Positions 1-11,003 of a DNA stretch of 64,000 nt are shown here, one piece after another; position 1 is the first letter of the stretch, and each line of letters starts with the position of its first letter. The stretch is from Plasmodium coatneyi (lineage: Eukaryota > Apicomplexa > Aconoidasida > Haemosporida > Plasmodiidae), in assembly GCF_001680005.1 (NCBI RefSeq), contig NC_033568.1, positions 1,488,001 through 1,552,000 of the forward strand, read 5' to 3'. The notes beneath the pieces are model-generated. The model did no database searches, was not told the origin of the DNA, and saw only the letters and a program-made list of their open reading frames with translations. A program made the position numbers and the translations under genes.

Positions 1-112
1 TCGTGGGAAATCGAAATTTGAGATGGGGAAGTTTAGCTTAAGCGTGAGAAAAAAAAACTGTTCATACAAATTGTGCAAATGTGTAAAGGTGCATACACGG
101 AAAACTGCCTAA

Positions 113-1294
113 CTAGACCCCGCCCGTAGACCCCTTAGTGGCGTCGAAGTCAATGCTGTGTGACGAATTCGCAATGATGTCCTTCTCGGGCAAGAATGGA
201 ATTTCATTATCTTCAATGACGAGGGCATTTTTCTTTAAGTCGATTTGGCACTGGTGTCTCCTCAACAAATCCAAACCGAAAATAAAGTCAATGTCATACT
301 CATCAATAATGGTTAGCGAAACGGCATAGAAATAGTTTCCAATTTTTATGTCGACCATGTGGATTTTTCCCAAAATGGATTTGGTACCAACTCCTTTTGC
401 AATTCCTGTAAATCTCCTATCCATTAATCTGAGAATGTTGCATTTTTCTGCACACTGTTTAGACATGATACTTGACTGTGCGCCTGAATCCACAAAAGCG
501 TGCACCACGTTTTTATTTATTTCAACAGGAATGTATAACATGTAAACAACTCCGAATGCTTCTGGGAAATGTTCCTGGGCTAATGCCAAGTTTGAGTTTA
601 TTTGATTTTTGTAAATATTTTCATAAATGTATTTTTGTGCATCTTCCGAGAGTGGATCTTTTAATGCATTTTCGTACATACGTTGTTCTCTTTCTTTTTC
701 TTTTTTTTCATTTTCCAATTTTTCTTTTACAATTTTTTTTATTTCTTCTACATTTTGGCTAGTTATAGCATCATACAATGGTTTGTCCTGTAACTGTAGG
801 ACACTCATCCTGGCTCTGTCATTTTTTAAGTTCAGCAATATTTCGACTTCTTTTTTTATGTATTCGTTTTCTTGAAAAGTTCGGAAATGCTCCATAAGTG
901 CGTTAAACGCTGCATTGTTTACTCCTCCTGCGTTATTAAAATTGTTTGCATTCATGCTGGTACCAGCGGTGGGTGCCATTCCAGCCCCTGTGGAGGTGGA
1001 AGCTGCCCCTATTCCCGCTGCTGCCATTTGTGCCTGAGTGCTAGAATTCCCTTGGGGCATCAAATCCAGACTCAACTTCTTCCTTACAAAGAGCAGGTCC
1101 CCTTCACTTATGTTCAGCTTCTTCACCGTGTCGAACTTGTTCAGAGCAGCCCCGTTGTATGTCAATTCATTTTCGTTCATGTTTAGCGCGAAGTCATTTT
1201 CGATAATGTTGATGATGGTGAAAATTTCCGTGTCTTCGTGCACATCCAGGCTGGTTATGATTTTGCTGTCGTCGGAGATGGTGATGAAGACCAT
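113..1294 (-). CDS. DDI1: DDI1-like ubiquitin-domain retropepsin (DNA damage-inducible protein 1)
   Basis: A 393-residue single-exon protein. Residues 1 to about 75 form a ubiquitin-like fold, starting MVFITISDDS. An Ala/Gly/Asn-rich linker and a charged helical region follow. The retroviral-type aspartyl protease domain carries the active-site triplet D-S-G at about 269-271 (FVDSGAQSS) and the second family signature near residue 340 (FIFGLDLLRRH). Ddi1 proteins act as shuttle or protease factors on heavily ubiquitinated substrates, normally as dimers with one D-S/T-G per subunit. The frame stays open 21 codons upstream to 1357, but the ATG at 1292-1294 places the ubiquitin-like domain at the N-terminus, as in the family. 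No C-terminal UBA domain is visible; the protein ends about 50 residues after the protease fold. Transcribed divergently from the acidic-protein gene at 3787. Confidence 0.92.
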   Translation of the reverse strand: MVFITISDDSKIITSLDVHEDTEIFTIINIIENDFALNMNENELTYNGAALNKFDTVKKLNISEGDLLFVRKKLSLDLMPQGNSSTQAQMAAAGIGAASTSTGAGMAPTAGTSMNANNFNNAGGVNNAAFNALMEHFRTFQENEYIKKEVEILLNLKNDRARMSVLQLQDKPLYDAITSQNVEEIKKIVKEKLENEKKEKEREQRMYENALKDPLSEDAQKYIYENIYKNQINSNLALAQEHFPEAFGVVYMLYIPVEINKNVVHAFVDSGAQSSIMSKQCAEKCNILRLMDRRFTGIAKGVGTKSILGKIHMVDIKIGNYFYAVSLTIIDEYDIDFIFGLDLLRRHQCQIDLKKNALVIEDNEIPFLPEKDIIANSSHSIDFDATKGSTGGV

Positions 1295-3786
1295 TCTGCG
1301 GGTCACCAATGGTGTAGGTAGAACTGCTGTTTGTATGTAGAAACTGTGGTCGTACAAATGGGGGCCTTCCTCCTACGCACACTCGGATGAACCTTCGAAG
1401 ACCCGACAAAGCGGTGGAGCGAAGAACCACCTGCCGAACGGGGGTACCCAGGGAGGTAAAAACACAACGCTCGTTGTGAGGATATCTTACGCGGAAAAAG
1501 AAATGGAAGCCGTGCGGAGGGAACAGTGGACGCGTTAAGTGGGAAGCTTGCCCTTCACATGTGTGCACTTTGGAACTGCTCGCCTGCGCGCAAATGTCAC
1601 TTTTTTCGCTTGAAGAAAAGTCGGATTTTATGGCTGCAAAGCTGTGTGGCGGTGGGAGGGTGACGTATGCTCGATGTGAAACGCGGAAAGGGGGGACACG
1701 GGGAAAAACAAAAACAAAAATGAACGCGAAGGGAAACGAAAACAAAAATACAGGGAAAATAGAGGAAAAAACACAAAGCGCGCGAAAGGCACAAAATAAA
1801 AAAAAATAACGTGACGTAAAATACGTGGCAAGAAATAAAAAAACAATCAAATAGGGCCACGTTCAACGAAATTCTGTTTCGCAAACTCTCCTTTTTTTTT
1901 TTTTTTTTCCCGTTCTTTTTTCATGCATGAATTTTCAACCATAACGTGAATGCAGTGTTTTCTAAAATTTTGAAGGAATAACAAAATGGAGAAATTCTTC
2001 CTCAATTTTATTTTCCCACTTTTTAATGTCACACTTTTAACATGAGGCGGGTATTTTTTTTTTTTTTTCCAGTATATCCATTTGCACATGGAACAACGTT
2101 GGGTGTATTGATGGAGGGTGCCCCTTCGTGCAAGCGGTACCTTCCTGGGAGAGCGAATACCTGTGTGGGGAACACGCGTGCTTATGGAAGGTGCATAGAA
2201 CTGTGCACTTTCGCATGTGCATCAGTAGCATGTGGTAGGAGGAACATTGGATCTCGGGACATAACCCATTTATTAACTTCATCTTTTGAATAACATGACC
2301 CGTCGGCTGGGATATTATATTAACGTATTCTATGCACTGTCGACGGAGGGTAGTTTCCGCAGATGTGCCGCTCGCATGCCTTTTTTTTGGGTGTATGTGT
2401 AGAGGAGCATATATCTGGTGGGTAGCCTGCTCATGTGAACAAGCAGAAGGGGGTCTATAACGCCCACACCCATCATCCCGAATGTGTGCCAACTTGGGGG
2501 AAAATTATTCCAAAAGGGAGCCCAAAATGGAGGATCCTTTTGGTACACTTTTTTTACCCGTGTGTTATGGCGCTTCTATTCGGTTGGCCCATTAGTTACT
2601 TAGTCACTTAGTAACTGTCCTTTTTTTGTTTGTGCATGCCAATCTTTCGCGTTAGCCACTGATTCTTTACGTCTTGTATGGGATGCAACTCCAATTGGCC
2701 ACCTTTCTCTTTTCTCATAAATGAACCGTTGCAAGTGCAACAGTTGTGCTACCCTCCACCACGGGGTAGAAAAAAGAAGCGGACTTGACATATGCGAGGA
2801 ATGTATACATAGAGGTACATGTGCAGATAAGCATATTTTATGCCTCAGGTAGAACCCCTCTTGGCACTTCACTCCGGGTTAACCCTTTCGAACAAAGTAC
2901 GACGTTGTGCAGATCATTCGTCCATCCCGCTTTCCAACGAAATTGGTGATGAGTGTGTAAAAGGGGGAAAACATGGCCTTGAATGAGCGCGGGGTAGGTT
3001 ATGTGCCCCTTCGGGATTGAGCCCCTGGGGGGTTGAACCTGCCATTATGCGTGTGTAAGTTTCCTCCGCGCAGAATAATATTCGCATGCAGCACGTTTGC
3101 CCCCCACAAGAAGAGTGCAACGCGCAGTGCGTTCCAAAAGGGCTATGGATTTTAAAAAAGCCTTCGCCATAACACTGTCACTATGCCCCCAAAAAAAGAA
3201 AAAAAAAAAATCAAATTTGAAGAGTATACAATATCTGCAATTTTGTAGATCACTTTTTCGAAGCACCACTTAACACATTTTGCAAAATTGGCGAAGAGGG
3301 TTATAAAATTAAGGAACAATGTAAGAACCGTTATGCTATAAAAAGAGGGTTATTTTTTTATGTGACCTCTAGTATGGGCCTATAGCCAAGCATAAATGTA
3401 TACTTCCTTCATACATGTGCGTCCCGTTCGCCTCCAAAAATGGCACTCCGCATCAGCACCCGCAGTTGCTCTAGGGACCTCCTAGCATCATGTTAAGATT
3501 AAAAAAGAAACAAAATATAGCAGCATTACGAACATTACGTTGCACTGCAGTTTTGTCCCACTTGTTTTGTTTTTTCTTCTGCGATGTTACCGCGATGTTA
3601 CTGCGATGTTATGTGTTCTTCATTCTTTTCCCTCACAACTGGATGTTTCCCCCACCTTAACCACGTGTAGACAATGGCCCAAGTGTAAAATCGTTCCAGC
3701 AGAGGGGAGTCCCTCTTTTGCATTGCCTAAGGGGCCTCACTAGCGTGAACAAGCAGTTCGTAGGGAAGACACATGTGAATTATTTT
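1295..3786. other. Intergenic region between divergent genes
   Basis: No convincing gene. It holds the 5' flanks of DDI1 (-) and of the small acidic gene (+). Poly(dT) tracts lie near 1892-1908 and 2051-2069 and an A-rich tract near 3187-3212. Short open frames here lack conserved-looking sequence. A three-copy 11-bp repeat lies at 3581-3613. Confidence 0.7.
3581..3613 (+). repeat. Three-copy 11-bp tandem repeat
   Basis: Three adjacent copies of an 11-bp unit beginning GCGATGTTA (starts 3581, 3592, 3603), about 175 bp upstream of the start of the acidic-protein gene. Possibly a minisatellite in its 5' flank; no function is evident. Confidence 0.7.
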
Positions 3787-4394
3787 ATGAGTCAAGAGAA
3801 GAGTGCTCTGTCCACTTCTTCAAACGTACAACTAAACGGACGCAATTGTGAGGATTACCAAAGTGATGGAGAAAGCGACAAATTAGTTCTGAATGATGAA
3901 GATGAATCTGATGAAGGGGAGGAGTCCCCCGTGGAAATGAACGCTGCAGTTGGCGTAACCCACGAAGGGGTCATCACCGGAGGCGAAGTTGGCGGAAACG
4001 TCGGGTGTACCCACTTGGGTGAAAATATCCCCACCCGTGAACAGAACTGTGGAAGCGAATCGGATAATAAAACAGGCCACTTGAGGAAAAGGAACAAGTA
4101 CGACCCTGACACGGTAGTGATGTAAGTGGGGTGGAAAGGGTCACCAAAAAGAGAAAAAAATATATACACATATATATAATTATATATTCATATTTATATG
4201 TGTATCATTGTGGGTACGCATGTGCCTCCCCCTCCAATGCATGCAGATATAACGACGTAATAGATTTACCACCCAACATGTGCACGTCCCCCCTAAGCGA
4301 AGAAGAAATAGAACAAGTCAACTCTGGGGGTGGTGGCTCCCCCCTGGAGGAGTACTCATGTACCGTTGTTTATGCTAAGAAGATGCGCTCATAG
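3787..4394 (+). CDS. Small acidic conserved-type protein, two exons, function unknown
   Basis: Two-exon model: exon 1 is 3787-4121 (donor GTAAGT at 4122) and exon 2 is 4247-4394 (acceptor ending at 4246). Phase 2 joins cleanly to give 160 residues. The N-terminal two thirds are acidic and Ser/Gly-rich, probably disordered. The C-terminal 60 residues, across the splice, look more conserved: a basic RKRNKYDPDTVV stretch running into YNDVIDLPPNMC, then an acidic EEEIEQ segment. The ATG at 3787 is the first in frame; the upstream open stretch has no ATG. No signal peptide, membrane segment or known domain is recognised. By position it would correspond to the gene between DDI1 and the aldo-keto reductase in P. 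falciparum (recollection). It could be a small regulatory or scaffold protein; I assign no function. Confidence 0.72.
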
Positions 4395-4879
4395 GTTGCC
4401 AAAGTGGGATTCCACAATTAGCAAGTCAGTTGTTACATATTTGCTGAACACGCGAATCACAGTTGGAGCGGTTCCCACCGTTCGACTAGCAGTGTAACTC
4501 CCTACATAGCGATACACGCGCTAAACATCGCACATGAAAAAAAATAATAATAAATTAAAAAAACGCAACGCGAAACGGAAATGCATAACCAGAGGTGTGC
4601 ATGGAAAGAATAATAACTGAATAAAATTTGTCACTAAAAAAAGGGAAAGTAGAACAGACGGAGCAGCCTTTTAAAGGGGATACCATCGCCTTCCTGATAA
4701 GAATGATAATGGGAAAAGAGGTCCCCTTGCTAGGTGCAGTAAGGTAATCCCCCCGTTCGACTACGGTCTGCGATTGGACAAAATTGCGGGAGCCTCTTCC
4801 GAAAAACGCAAAAGAGCTCCCTCTGCAATAGTTGCTCCCCCTCGGTATTATGCAATCCACACTGCACGGTAGTTGGCGC
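4395..4879. other. Convergent intergenic gap
   Basis: 485 bp between the 3' ends of the acidic-protein gene (+) and the aldo-keto reductase-like gene (-). An A-rich tract lies near 4538-4563. Presumably it holds both 3' UTRs; nothing else is seen. Confidence 0.7.
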
Positions 4880-7800
4880 TCACGGCTCGGTTCCCGTGCG
4901 GAAGGCAAAGGACGTGTCGAGCGGGTTGTACTTGTAAATGTACCAGAAATCTTCCGTCTTTAACTCCTCAGGAGTTAATTTGATATACTGGTATATGGAA
5001 TTCAGTTCGTCCTTATCCAAAGGGTTAATGTTGTGCCTGTTCAGCAGCTGTTTATAAATCAGGTCGATGTTTAGGTTGTTAAAAATGTCGGGCATTTCCT
5101 GGCCTAACTGTTCTTGATACTGAAACAGCTCTTGACAATCATTTATGGTTTGGCTGATGACTTTTTTCATTTTTTCCCGGTTTTCATAAAAGTTGGAAAT
5201 TTCCTCATCGGTAGGGACCACCGAAATTTTGTTACCCTTAAAGTAGAAATGGAAGTCCGATGTATCATAGAGGTACTTTTCTTTGTTACTTAATTTGGTC
5301 ATTACTCCTTTGTATATTTTGTACTTATCCCACTCGAATATTTTGCTTTCTTTTAGGGCAAAGTATTCTCCTTTTTTCTTCTCCCTTTCAACCCATATGC
5401 GGGAACTGATAAAGTTTGCGTCATTTGGTTCATCATTCAATCCGAAGGTGGACTTCATCCGATCGTGTTCTTCTTGCATATCAGTGTACTCATACCTTTT
5501 GTTAAAAAATGGGAGGGGGTAATTATTCCAATGGGTGCCTCCACTCAGTATAGGGATGTTTGCACTTTTGTAGAAAGCAGTTTGGCTAGTTTTGTTTGGG
5601 TCCTTAAGACTATTAAGAATTGTATTTCCATCCATGGTGCACCCTCTAAATCGGAGGAAAATTTCGTGCAAGTCCCACTCTGTGTGTTGATACATGGGAT
5701 AGTTAAGCGCAAGGACAGAATCCTTCAACTGGCCAATCGTTCTGGGGCCAATTATGGAGGAAGCAACAAATGGTCTACTATAAACGAAGCTTAAACTTAG
5801 CTGGGCTAGGGACATGCCGTGTGATCTAGCTAACTTCATGTATTCGGCTGTCGCGTCTTGAGACCACACACACCTATGTGATTTGTACAGATAGGGGTAC
5901 TTATTGCATCGACCATTCCTTGGGCCGTAAGATAAATATCCGTAATCTTCGGCTTTATTCCCTCTAGAGTCATCCAAGTCGTGATCGAGCTGGTCATCTC
6001 CCAGGACGGTTTCCGGACCCATAGTGTGATACCTCTCCGGGTCTAAATACTTCCCTGTTAGTATTCCCCCAGCTAGCAACCCATAAGGAACAAACGGTAC
6101 ATTAAAATTTTCTCGCAAAATCATTTCTACGAATCCGGATGACTCCACCTCATTTCTGTGTAACAAATTGTACAAATTCTGTGCACACACAATTTTCATA
6201 AATTTTTTTTTTTTTTTTTTTGCCAAACTACACCACTGGTAAATTCCCCAAACGGATTCGTTCGAAACGGCAATATGTCGTACCTTCCCTTTGAGAATTA
6301 ACTTCTCTAAAATGTCAAATTGTTCTTCTATCGACATTACGTTTTTTCCATTTTGTGTATCTTCTGAGGAATTTAAATTTTCAAACCCCCATATGTAAGT
6401 GTCTTCCCCTTTTGCACCATTTGGTATGTACCGCTCAGGCATATCAATGGTTAAAATGTCCACATAATTGGTATTTAAATTTTTTAAAATTTTATCTAGC
6501 CTTTCTTCTATGTTGTAAAAGGTAGGAGTGTCATCCTTCAGACCTTCCATAATCCAACTTAGGTAATATTCTCCATTGGAAATTTTGTCCACATTTCTTG
6601 AGGAACACATTCGTAAATTTATGATAATGTTTTCTCTCTTCTTATCTTTGAGGAATAAATTCATATTTTTATTTTTCCCTTTTTTGTAGCTGACGGGGTC
6701 ATGTGGAAATGGGTCATATTCACAAATATCAAAAAAATTTATTCCGTATTCGTAAAATGCCATGTTTAGTAGCACATTCACATCGTCTTTGCTGATGAAG
6801 TTTTCATTTTCGTACATGTTGGTGCCTACACAAAGTTCACTTACGCATAGGTTGCTTTCTCCCAACTTTCTGTACTTCATTCCATATATTAAATCTTTGT
6901 GGGTGTATATTTTTTGTGTGTGGAAACTGTTGGAGTTGCTAATTCGGAGCAGTTCGTAAAAAAGGTGTTTCTTCCTCAGATCGTATTTCTCCCTTTGCGT
7001 TGTCGAATTTGGTACATCGGTCGGCTTCTCTGTGTGCACATTTTTTAAAATTGTATCCATGAATTCTTGGCTTCCTGGGGGGGGCTTCTCACCAAATCGC
7101 ATCTTTTCAATGTTTTTTCTCTCTTCGTACAGCTTTTCATTTTTTTCGTCTTCCTCGAGCATGAACTCTACCCTTTTGATGAACTCGATTTTGCGTTCCC
7201 TCTCCAGTTTTTCCTGCTCGGCCAGGGGATCCTCCTGCTGCTCTGGGGAAAGATCGTCCTCCGATTTGTCTCCCTTTTCTTCCTCTTTCGTGTCGATTGA
7301 TTTTCCCCCCTTTTTACTTCCCCTCCTGCGTCCCTTATTCTCCCTCGGTGCATTTTCCCCTTTTTCATCTTCCATGGCAAACTCGTCCGGAAAATATTCG
7401 ACCGCCTCGTTGTCTTCAAACTGGTCTTCACTGGATTCCTCCGGGGTGGAGATTCCGTGAAGGGGTCCTTCCTGCGGGTCTTCTCCCCCCTTTGTGCCCC
7501 TCTTAGCGATCTTTCTGGAACCCCTTTTAGCGACCTCTTTGGTACCCTTTTTTGTGTTCCTTTTTTCGCCCTTTTTTCTTTCCCCCTTTGCTTGCCCTTT
7601 AGCGCCCTTCACTTGCTCCCCCCCCTCCACTGCCCCTAAATCGGTCGATGTGTCCTCACTCGCTGCACCACCGCTTTCATTCTCCAATGGGAGGCTTTCC
7701 TCCTTTTTTTTCCTTCCCCGACGGGTCTTTACTTTTTCCTCCACTACTTCATCCTTTTCTGTGCTTCCCGGTTGTTCAGCGGTATTGTCTACGTTCTTCC

Positions 7801-8125
7801 TCCTCCTCACACACAACTTGGTGCCCCGCAACGATGCACCACCATTAGATTGACGCCTCTTTCGTGGTCCTCCTAACTGCACGTAAGTAATGACATTTCT
7901 GTTGAGAAAAAGGTAGGGAGGTCGTCTATCCTGAGGAGACGAACCCTCGTCTGGATATTTTATCTTCACAAATTTATTCCTCCTTGGAACAATTTTAACC
8001 TCACGCGTGCGTTTGTCTGTTGGATAATAGAGGATGCTGGGAATTCTTTTCTTTCTTACAGAGGAATACGTCTCGATAAGGAACCATGCGCAGATAGCTA
8101 CGAACGAGGCCCTTTTCGTTTTCAT
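4880..8125 (-). CDS. Aldo-keto reductase-like protein with long charged N-terminal extension
   Basis: 1,081 residues, single exon. The ATG at 8125 starts MKTKRASFVAICAWFLIE, a basic start followed by a hydrophobic segment that resembles a signal peptide; the Lys/Arg-rich stretch after it could serve as an apicoplast transit region (inference). Residues about 100-410 are low-complexity Lys/Glu-rich sequence. The aldo-keto reductase TIM barrel spans about 417-825: it opens YRKLGESNLCVSELCVGTN and contains NFFDICEYDP, VDILTID, GKVRHIAVSNES, VPYGLLAGGILTGKY and SSIIGPRTIGQL. It looks most like the potassium-channel beta/Tas branch. About 255 further residues follow with no recognised domain. The catalytic Asp is present and a Tyr is nearby, but the usual Lys (I-x-T-K) reads as Arg (INLRM) and the usual His (I-H-W-P) reads as Asp (IDMPE). 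NADPH reductase activity is therefore doubtful. Convergent with 3787-4394; divergent from the TRM82-like gene. Confidence 0.88.
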   Translation of the reverse strand: MKTKRASFVAICAWFLIETYSSVRKKRIPSILYYPTDKRTREVKIVPRRNKFVKIKYPDEGSSPQDRRPPYLFLNRNVITYVQLGGPRKRRQSNGGASLRGTKLCVRRRKNVDNTAEQPGSTEKDEVVEEKVKTRRGRKKKEESLPLENESGGAASEDTSTDLGAVEGGEQVKGAKGQAKGERKKGEKRNTKKGTKEVAKRGSRKIAKRGTKGGEDPQEGPLHGISTPEESSEDQFEDNEAVEYFPDEFAMEDEKGENAPRENKGRRRGSKKGGKSIDTKEEEKGDKSEDDLSPEQQEDPLAEQEKLERERKIEFIKRVEFMLEEDEKNEKLYEERKNIEKMRFGEKPPPGSQEFMDTILKNVHTEKPTDVPNSTTQREKYDLRKKHLFYELLRISNSNSFHTQKIYTHKDLIYGMKYRKLGESNLCVSELCVGTNMYENENFISKDDVNVLLNMAFYEYGINFFDICEYDPFPHDPVSYKKGKNKNMNLFLKDKKRENIIINLRMCSSRNVDKISNGEYYLSWIMEGLKDDTPTFYNIEERLDKILKNLNTNYVDILTIDMPERYIPNGAKGEDTYIWGFENLNSSEDTQNGKNVMSIEEQFDILEKLILKGKVRHIAVSNESVWGIYQWCSLAKKKKKKFMKIVCAQNLYNLLHRNEVESSGFVEMILRENFNVPFVPYGLLAGGILTGKYLDPERYHTMGPETVLGDDQLDHDLDDSRGNKAEDYGYLSYGPRNGRCNKYPYLYKSHRCVWSQDATAEYMKLARSHGMSLAQLSLSFVYSRPFVASSIIGPRTIGQLKDSVLALNYPMYQHTEWDLHEIFLRFRGCTMDGNTILNSLKDPNKTSQTAFYKSANIPILSGGTHWNNYPLPFFNKRYEYTDMQEEHDRMKSTFGLNDEPNDANFISSRIWVEREKKKGEYFALKESKIFEWDKYKIYKGVMTKLSNKEKYLYDTSDFHFYFKGNKISVVPTDEEISNFYENREKMKKVISQTINDCQELFQYQEQLGQEMPDIFNNLNIDLIYKQLLNRHNINPLDKDELNSIYQYIKLTPEELKTEDFWYIYKYNPLDTSFAFRTGTEP

Positions 8126-9329
8126 AACTGTCAGGCAGGTCGGTCGAGATGTTCGGGGGTGCAAAGCGGCTAGGGCACTCCCACAAGCGCATACAAGCAC
8201 ACATAAGCACTAACACATACACACAAGTACACATATGTGTGTATGAACTTGTGCACACTTATACCTTCCGCGATTTCACGTCCAGGCATATGCTTGTCCT
8301 TCTATTTGTGGAACATCATTCGGCACATGCATCGGTATATCTTCCCCTCGCACTGGCTCTGTTCTTTCAATGTCATCTTGAAATTTTTCTTATCTTGAAG
8401 GTATCGTAAGAAGAATGATAGTTGAGTCATTCCTGCTTTATTTCATTCCTCCATTTTACGTTTAGCCACAAATGAGCCGAAAGTTTCGCTGCTCTTGTGA
8501 AGACTTCTCCAAATTTAGTAAGCTGGAGTTAGTGTTGCCTTTTTTTTTTTTCAATCTGACCTAGCGTGTAAAAAGAAAAAAAAAAAAAGTTACCACTTTC
8601 AGGTGTGCAGAATGGTCGCAACACCATTCAGAATAAATTTATTACATAAAGGAAGGACTTGAAGCGAGCGGAGCGAATGAGGGGAAAATACCCTGGTTAG
8701 GGAAAAAAAAAAAAAAAAATTAAGGAGAATAATTGCATGTTCACCTTATGCGCAGCTTTTCTCCGAAAACCTAGGGAAGGCTTAGAAAAAAAAAAAAAAA
8801 ACCATTGTATATTTACCCACATATATATACATAGATGCAAGCATGTACAAATGTTGCCCAGGTTTGTCACAAAAATGTATTCACAGAAACAGAAAGCACA
8901 TCTTTTGAGGAACTCGCAGGGCATTTATTTTTTTTCTTTAAACCAACGTGAAAGTACAAAACATATTTGTAGCTAATTATTTTGCCTATTTCTGCGAAAA
9001 TTACCACATTCTTAACACGGTGGCCAACGCGAAAAAGAAAGAAGTGTTCCTTATCGGGTGAATGATACCGCGCTGTACTTTCCCCTTTTGTTTATCCCAC
9101 TCGTGCTTGAGAAGTAGGGCCACAGAAGCCTCCTTCCTTGCTTTAGGCCAAAGCATTAATTGGAGGGGCTACCCACGGAACAAGCAGCAGGGTTTATAGA
9201 CCATAGACCCTTCCTCCAGTGAGCATGTGCAAAAAGGCACACAACCCAAAGTGGTATTCTTTCACGCATGGCAAGTAATAATCCACCTAGAAGGAATCTC
9301 TACTTATAACACTAGTACACTGCTTTAAA
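8126..9329. other. Intergenic region between divergent genes
   Basis: Shared 5' region of the aldo-keto reductase-like gene (-) and the TRM82-like gene (+). It has an ACAC/ATAC-rich stretch at about 8176-8260 and poly(dA) or poly(dT) tracts near 8541, 8573, 8702 and 8786. No gene seen. Confidence 0.7.
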
Positions 9330-11003
9330 ATGAGAAAGCGAAAATATGGAAGCCGGTCTACCCCCACGGAGAACGAAGCAAATGAGAATCCCCTAGACGA
9401 ACACGAAAGAAAGTACATTTACCCAAGCATCGCCAACTCGCCAATACTGTTACACAACGACCAGGTGATTTACGCATATGGTAGCAGTCTGATATTTTAT
9501 TCCCTGAAGGAAAAAAAATTTGTAAAAAAAATCGATGAGCATGAAAATGCTATTAGATCATTAGATGTTAATAAAAATGGAAAAAAAAAATATTTCCTGA
9601 CAACCGGTGATGATAAAATTATAGTTATTTATGATGAGCAGTGGTCCGTGTGGCACAAAATTGTGCATAAGAAAAAAATCGTCAAGGCGTACTTTTTAAA
9701 ATATGTGCAGGAGGAAGACAAGAAGTTTGAAATAATTTTTATTGATAAGTATGGAGACGTGTACTTGTTTGACCTCAATTTGGTGATGCAAGGATCCCCC
9801 GCCATGGAGGACGCCCCGACGACGAGCCACTCGAGCTGCACCACCAAATTGAGCTACCTGCAGGATTCGCTGAACGACATTCAGGAAAAGGACGATGATT
9901 TGTTTTTCATGAATAATTTCGAACGCATGCTTCAGGGGGAGGAAGATGAGGAAGAAGAAGAGGAAGATGATAAAGCGGAAGGGGGACACACAGAAGGTGA
10001 CGAAGGACAGTCCGGCAAACCGCTTGCCTGTGAAGCGCCCCCCCGTGAGGAAGGCAAGCTGGCCCAGGTGAAGGAAAAGCTAGAACGCCACTACTCCAAG
10101 TGCTTCCAAAACGAAACGTTAATGTACCCAATCCTCACGTGCAACTCTGCAGTGGTAGCCTTACATTACGACAGCAACTTTTTAATAATAGGAGACCGAG
10201 ATGAAAAAATCAGAATTGTGAAAAATAAAAAAATAAACAAAATATACAACTTTTATTTAAATCACAAATTATTTATTACTTCCCTCGTTTTGATAAATTC
10301 TAAAACGTTTTGTTCTGGCGGCGCGGATTGCTACCTACACATGTGGGACATTAAGACAAAGGAAATTATCGACACGATATATTTTGATTCCTCCTTTTTG
10401 TGCAAACTGGCACAGTGGAAGGAGCCATTTAGCAGTTCTCCCCATTTGAAAAAATATAAATTTGTTATCAACACATTGATTTTTAAGGAAAGTACTTGGA
10501 CAATTTACGCCACTGCCGAAAATTTAAAAGGAATGTTAATCATCCCCCTAAGGGTGAATGCAGATGGTAGCCATTTGTTAACTTTTAACAAGGAAGAAAT
10601 TTCATTTTTCCCGCTTGAACAGGAGGTTTTATCTTTCATCTCTTTATCAGTTGGTGGGGATGAGTGTATACTTTTTGTCGATAGGAGTGCGGGCCATTTG
10701 CACCAGATCAAATTAACAGATCGTGGGAAGTTGGTTGGAGAAGTTGTCACCCTTGACTCCCATTCCTTCTTTGACGGCGCACAACCAATGGGTAATGTAG
10801 AATTCATGCGTCGTTTGACTGCTAAGCGGTTGTTCTGCTTAGCGGCAGTTCGAGTGATCTGAGGGTTTCCCCCCCAGCAAGCCACCTTTAATAACCCCCA
10901 CCCACCTACTGCTAAGCCACATTACTTTTCCTTTCCCCCATTTTTAGATATCGGATTAATAAATTACTGGAAGCACACCACAATAGAGGACGGTATCCAT
11001 TAG
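9330..11003 (+). CDS. TRM82/WDR4-like WD-repeat subunit of tRNA (m7G46) methyltransferase
   Basis: WD-repeat protein. Visible blades include TTGDDKIIVIYD (about 91-102), a DEKIRIVKN blade (about 290) and the diagnostic SGGADCYLHMWD (about 330-341). An acidic insert lies near 204-220. The DDKIIVIYD/KKKIV and DEKIR...HKLFITSL pattern resembles Trm82/WDR4, the non-catalytic partner of the Trm8/METTL1 methyltransferase that makes m7G46 in tRNA. Preferred model: exon 1 is 9330-10791, the intron is 10792-10947 (donor GTAATG; acceptor after a C/T-rich tract ending TTTTTAG), and exon 2 is 10948-11003, giving 505 residues that end in a Trp/His-containing tail. If the intron is retained, the frame runs to a stop at 10862 (510 residues), with 23 different C-terminal residues. 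On the same strand and just upstream of another tRNA-modifying gene (Dus1). The family assignment is moderately sure, the 3' end less so. Confidence 0.72.

Noticed and set aside
1194..1850. 218-codon minus-strand frame overlapping the 5' end of DDI1
   Set aside because: Phe/Arg/Cys-rich low-complexity sequence in another frame from DDI1; no ATG-supported conserved product.
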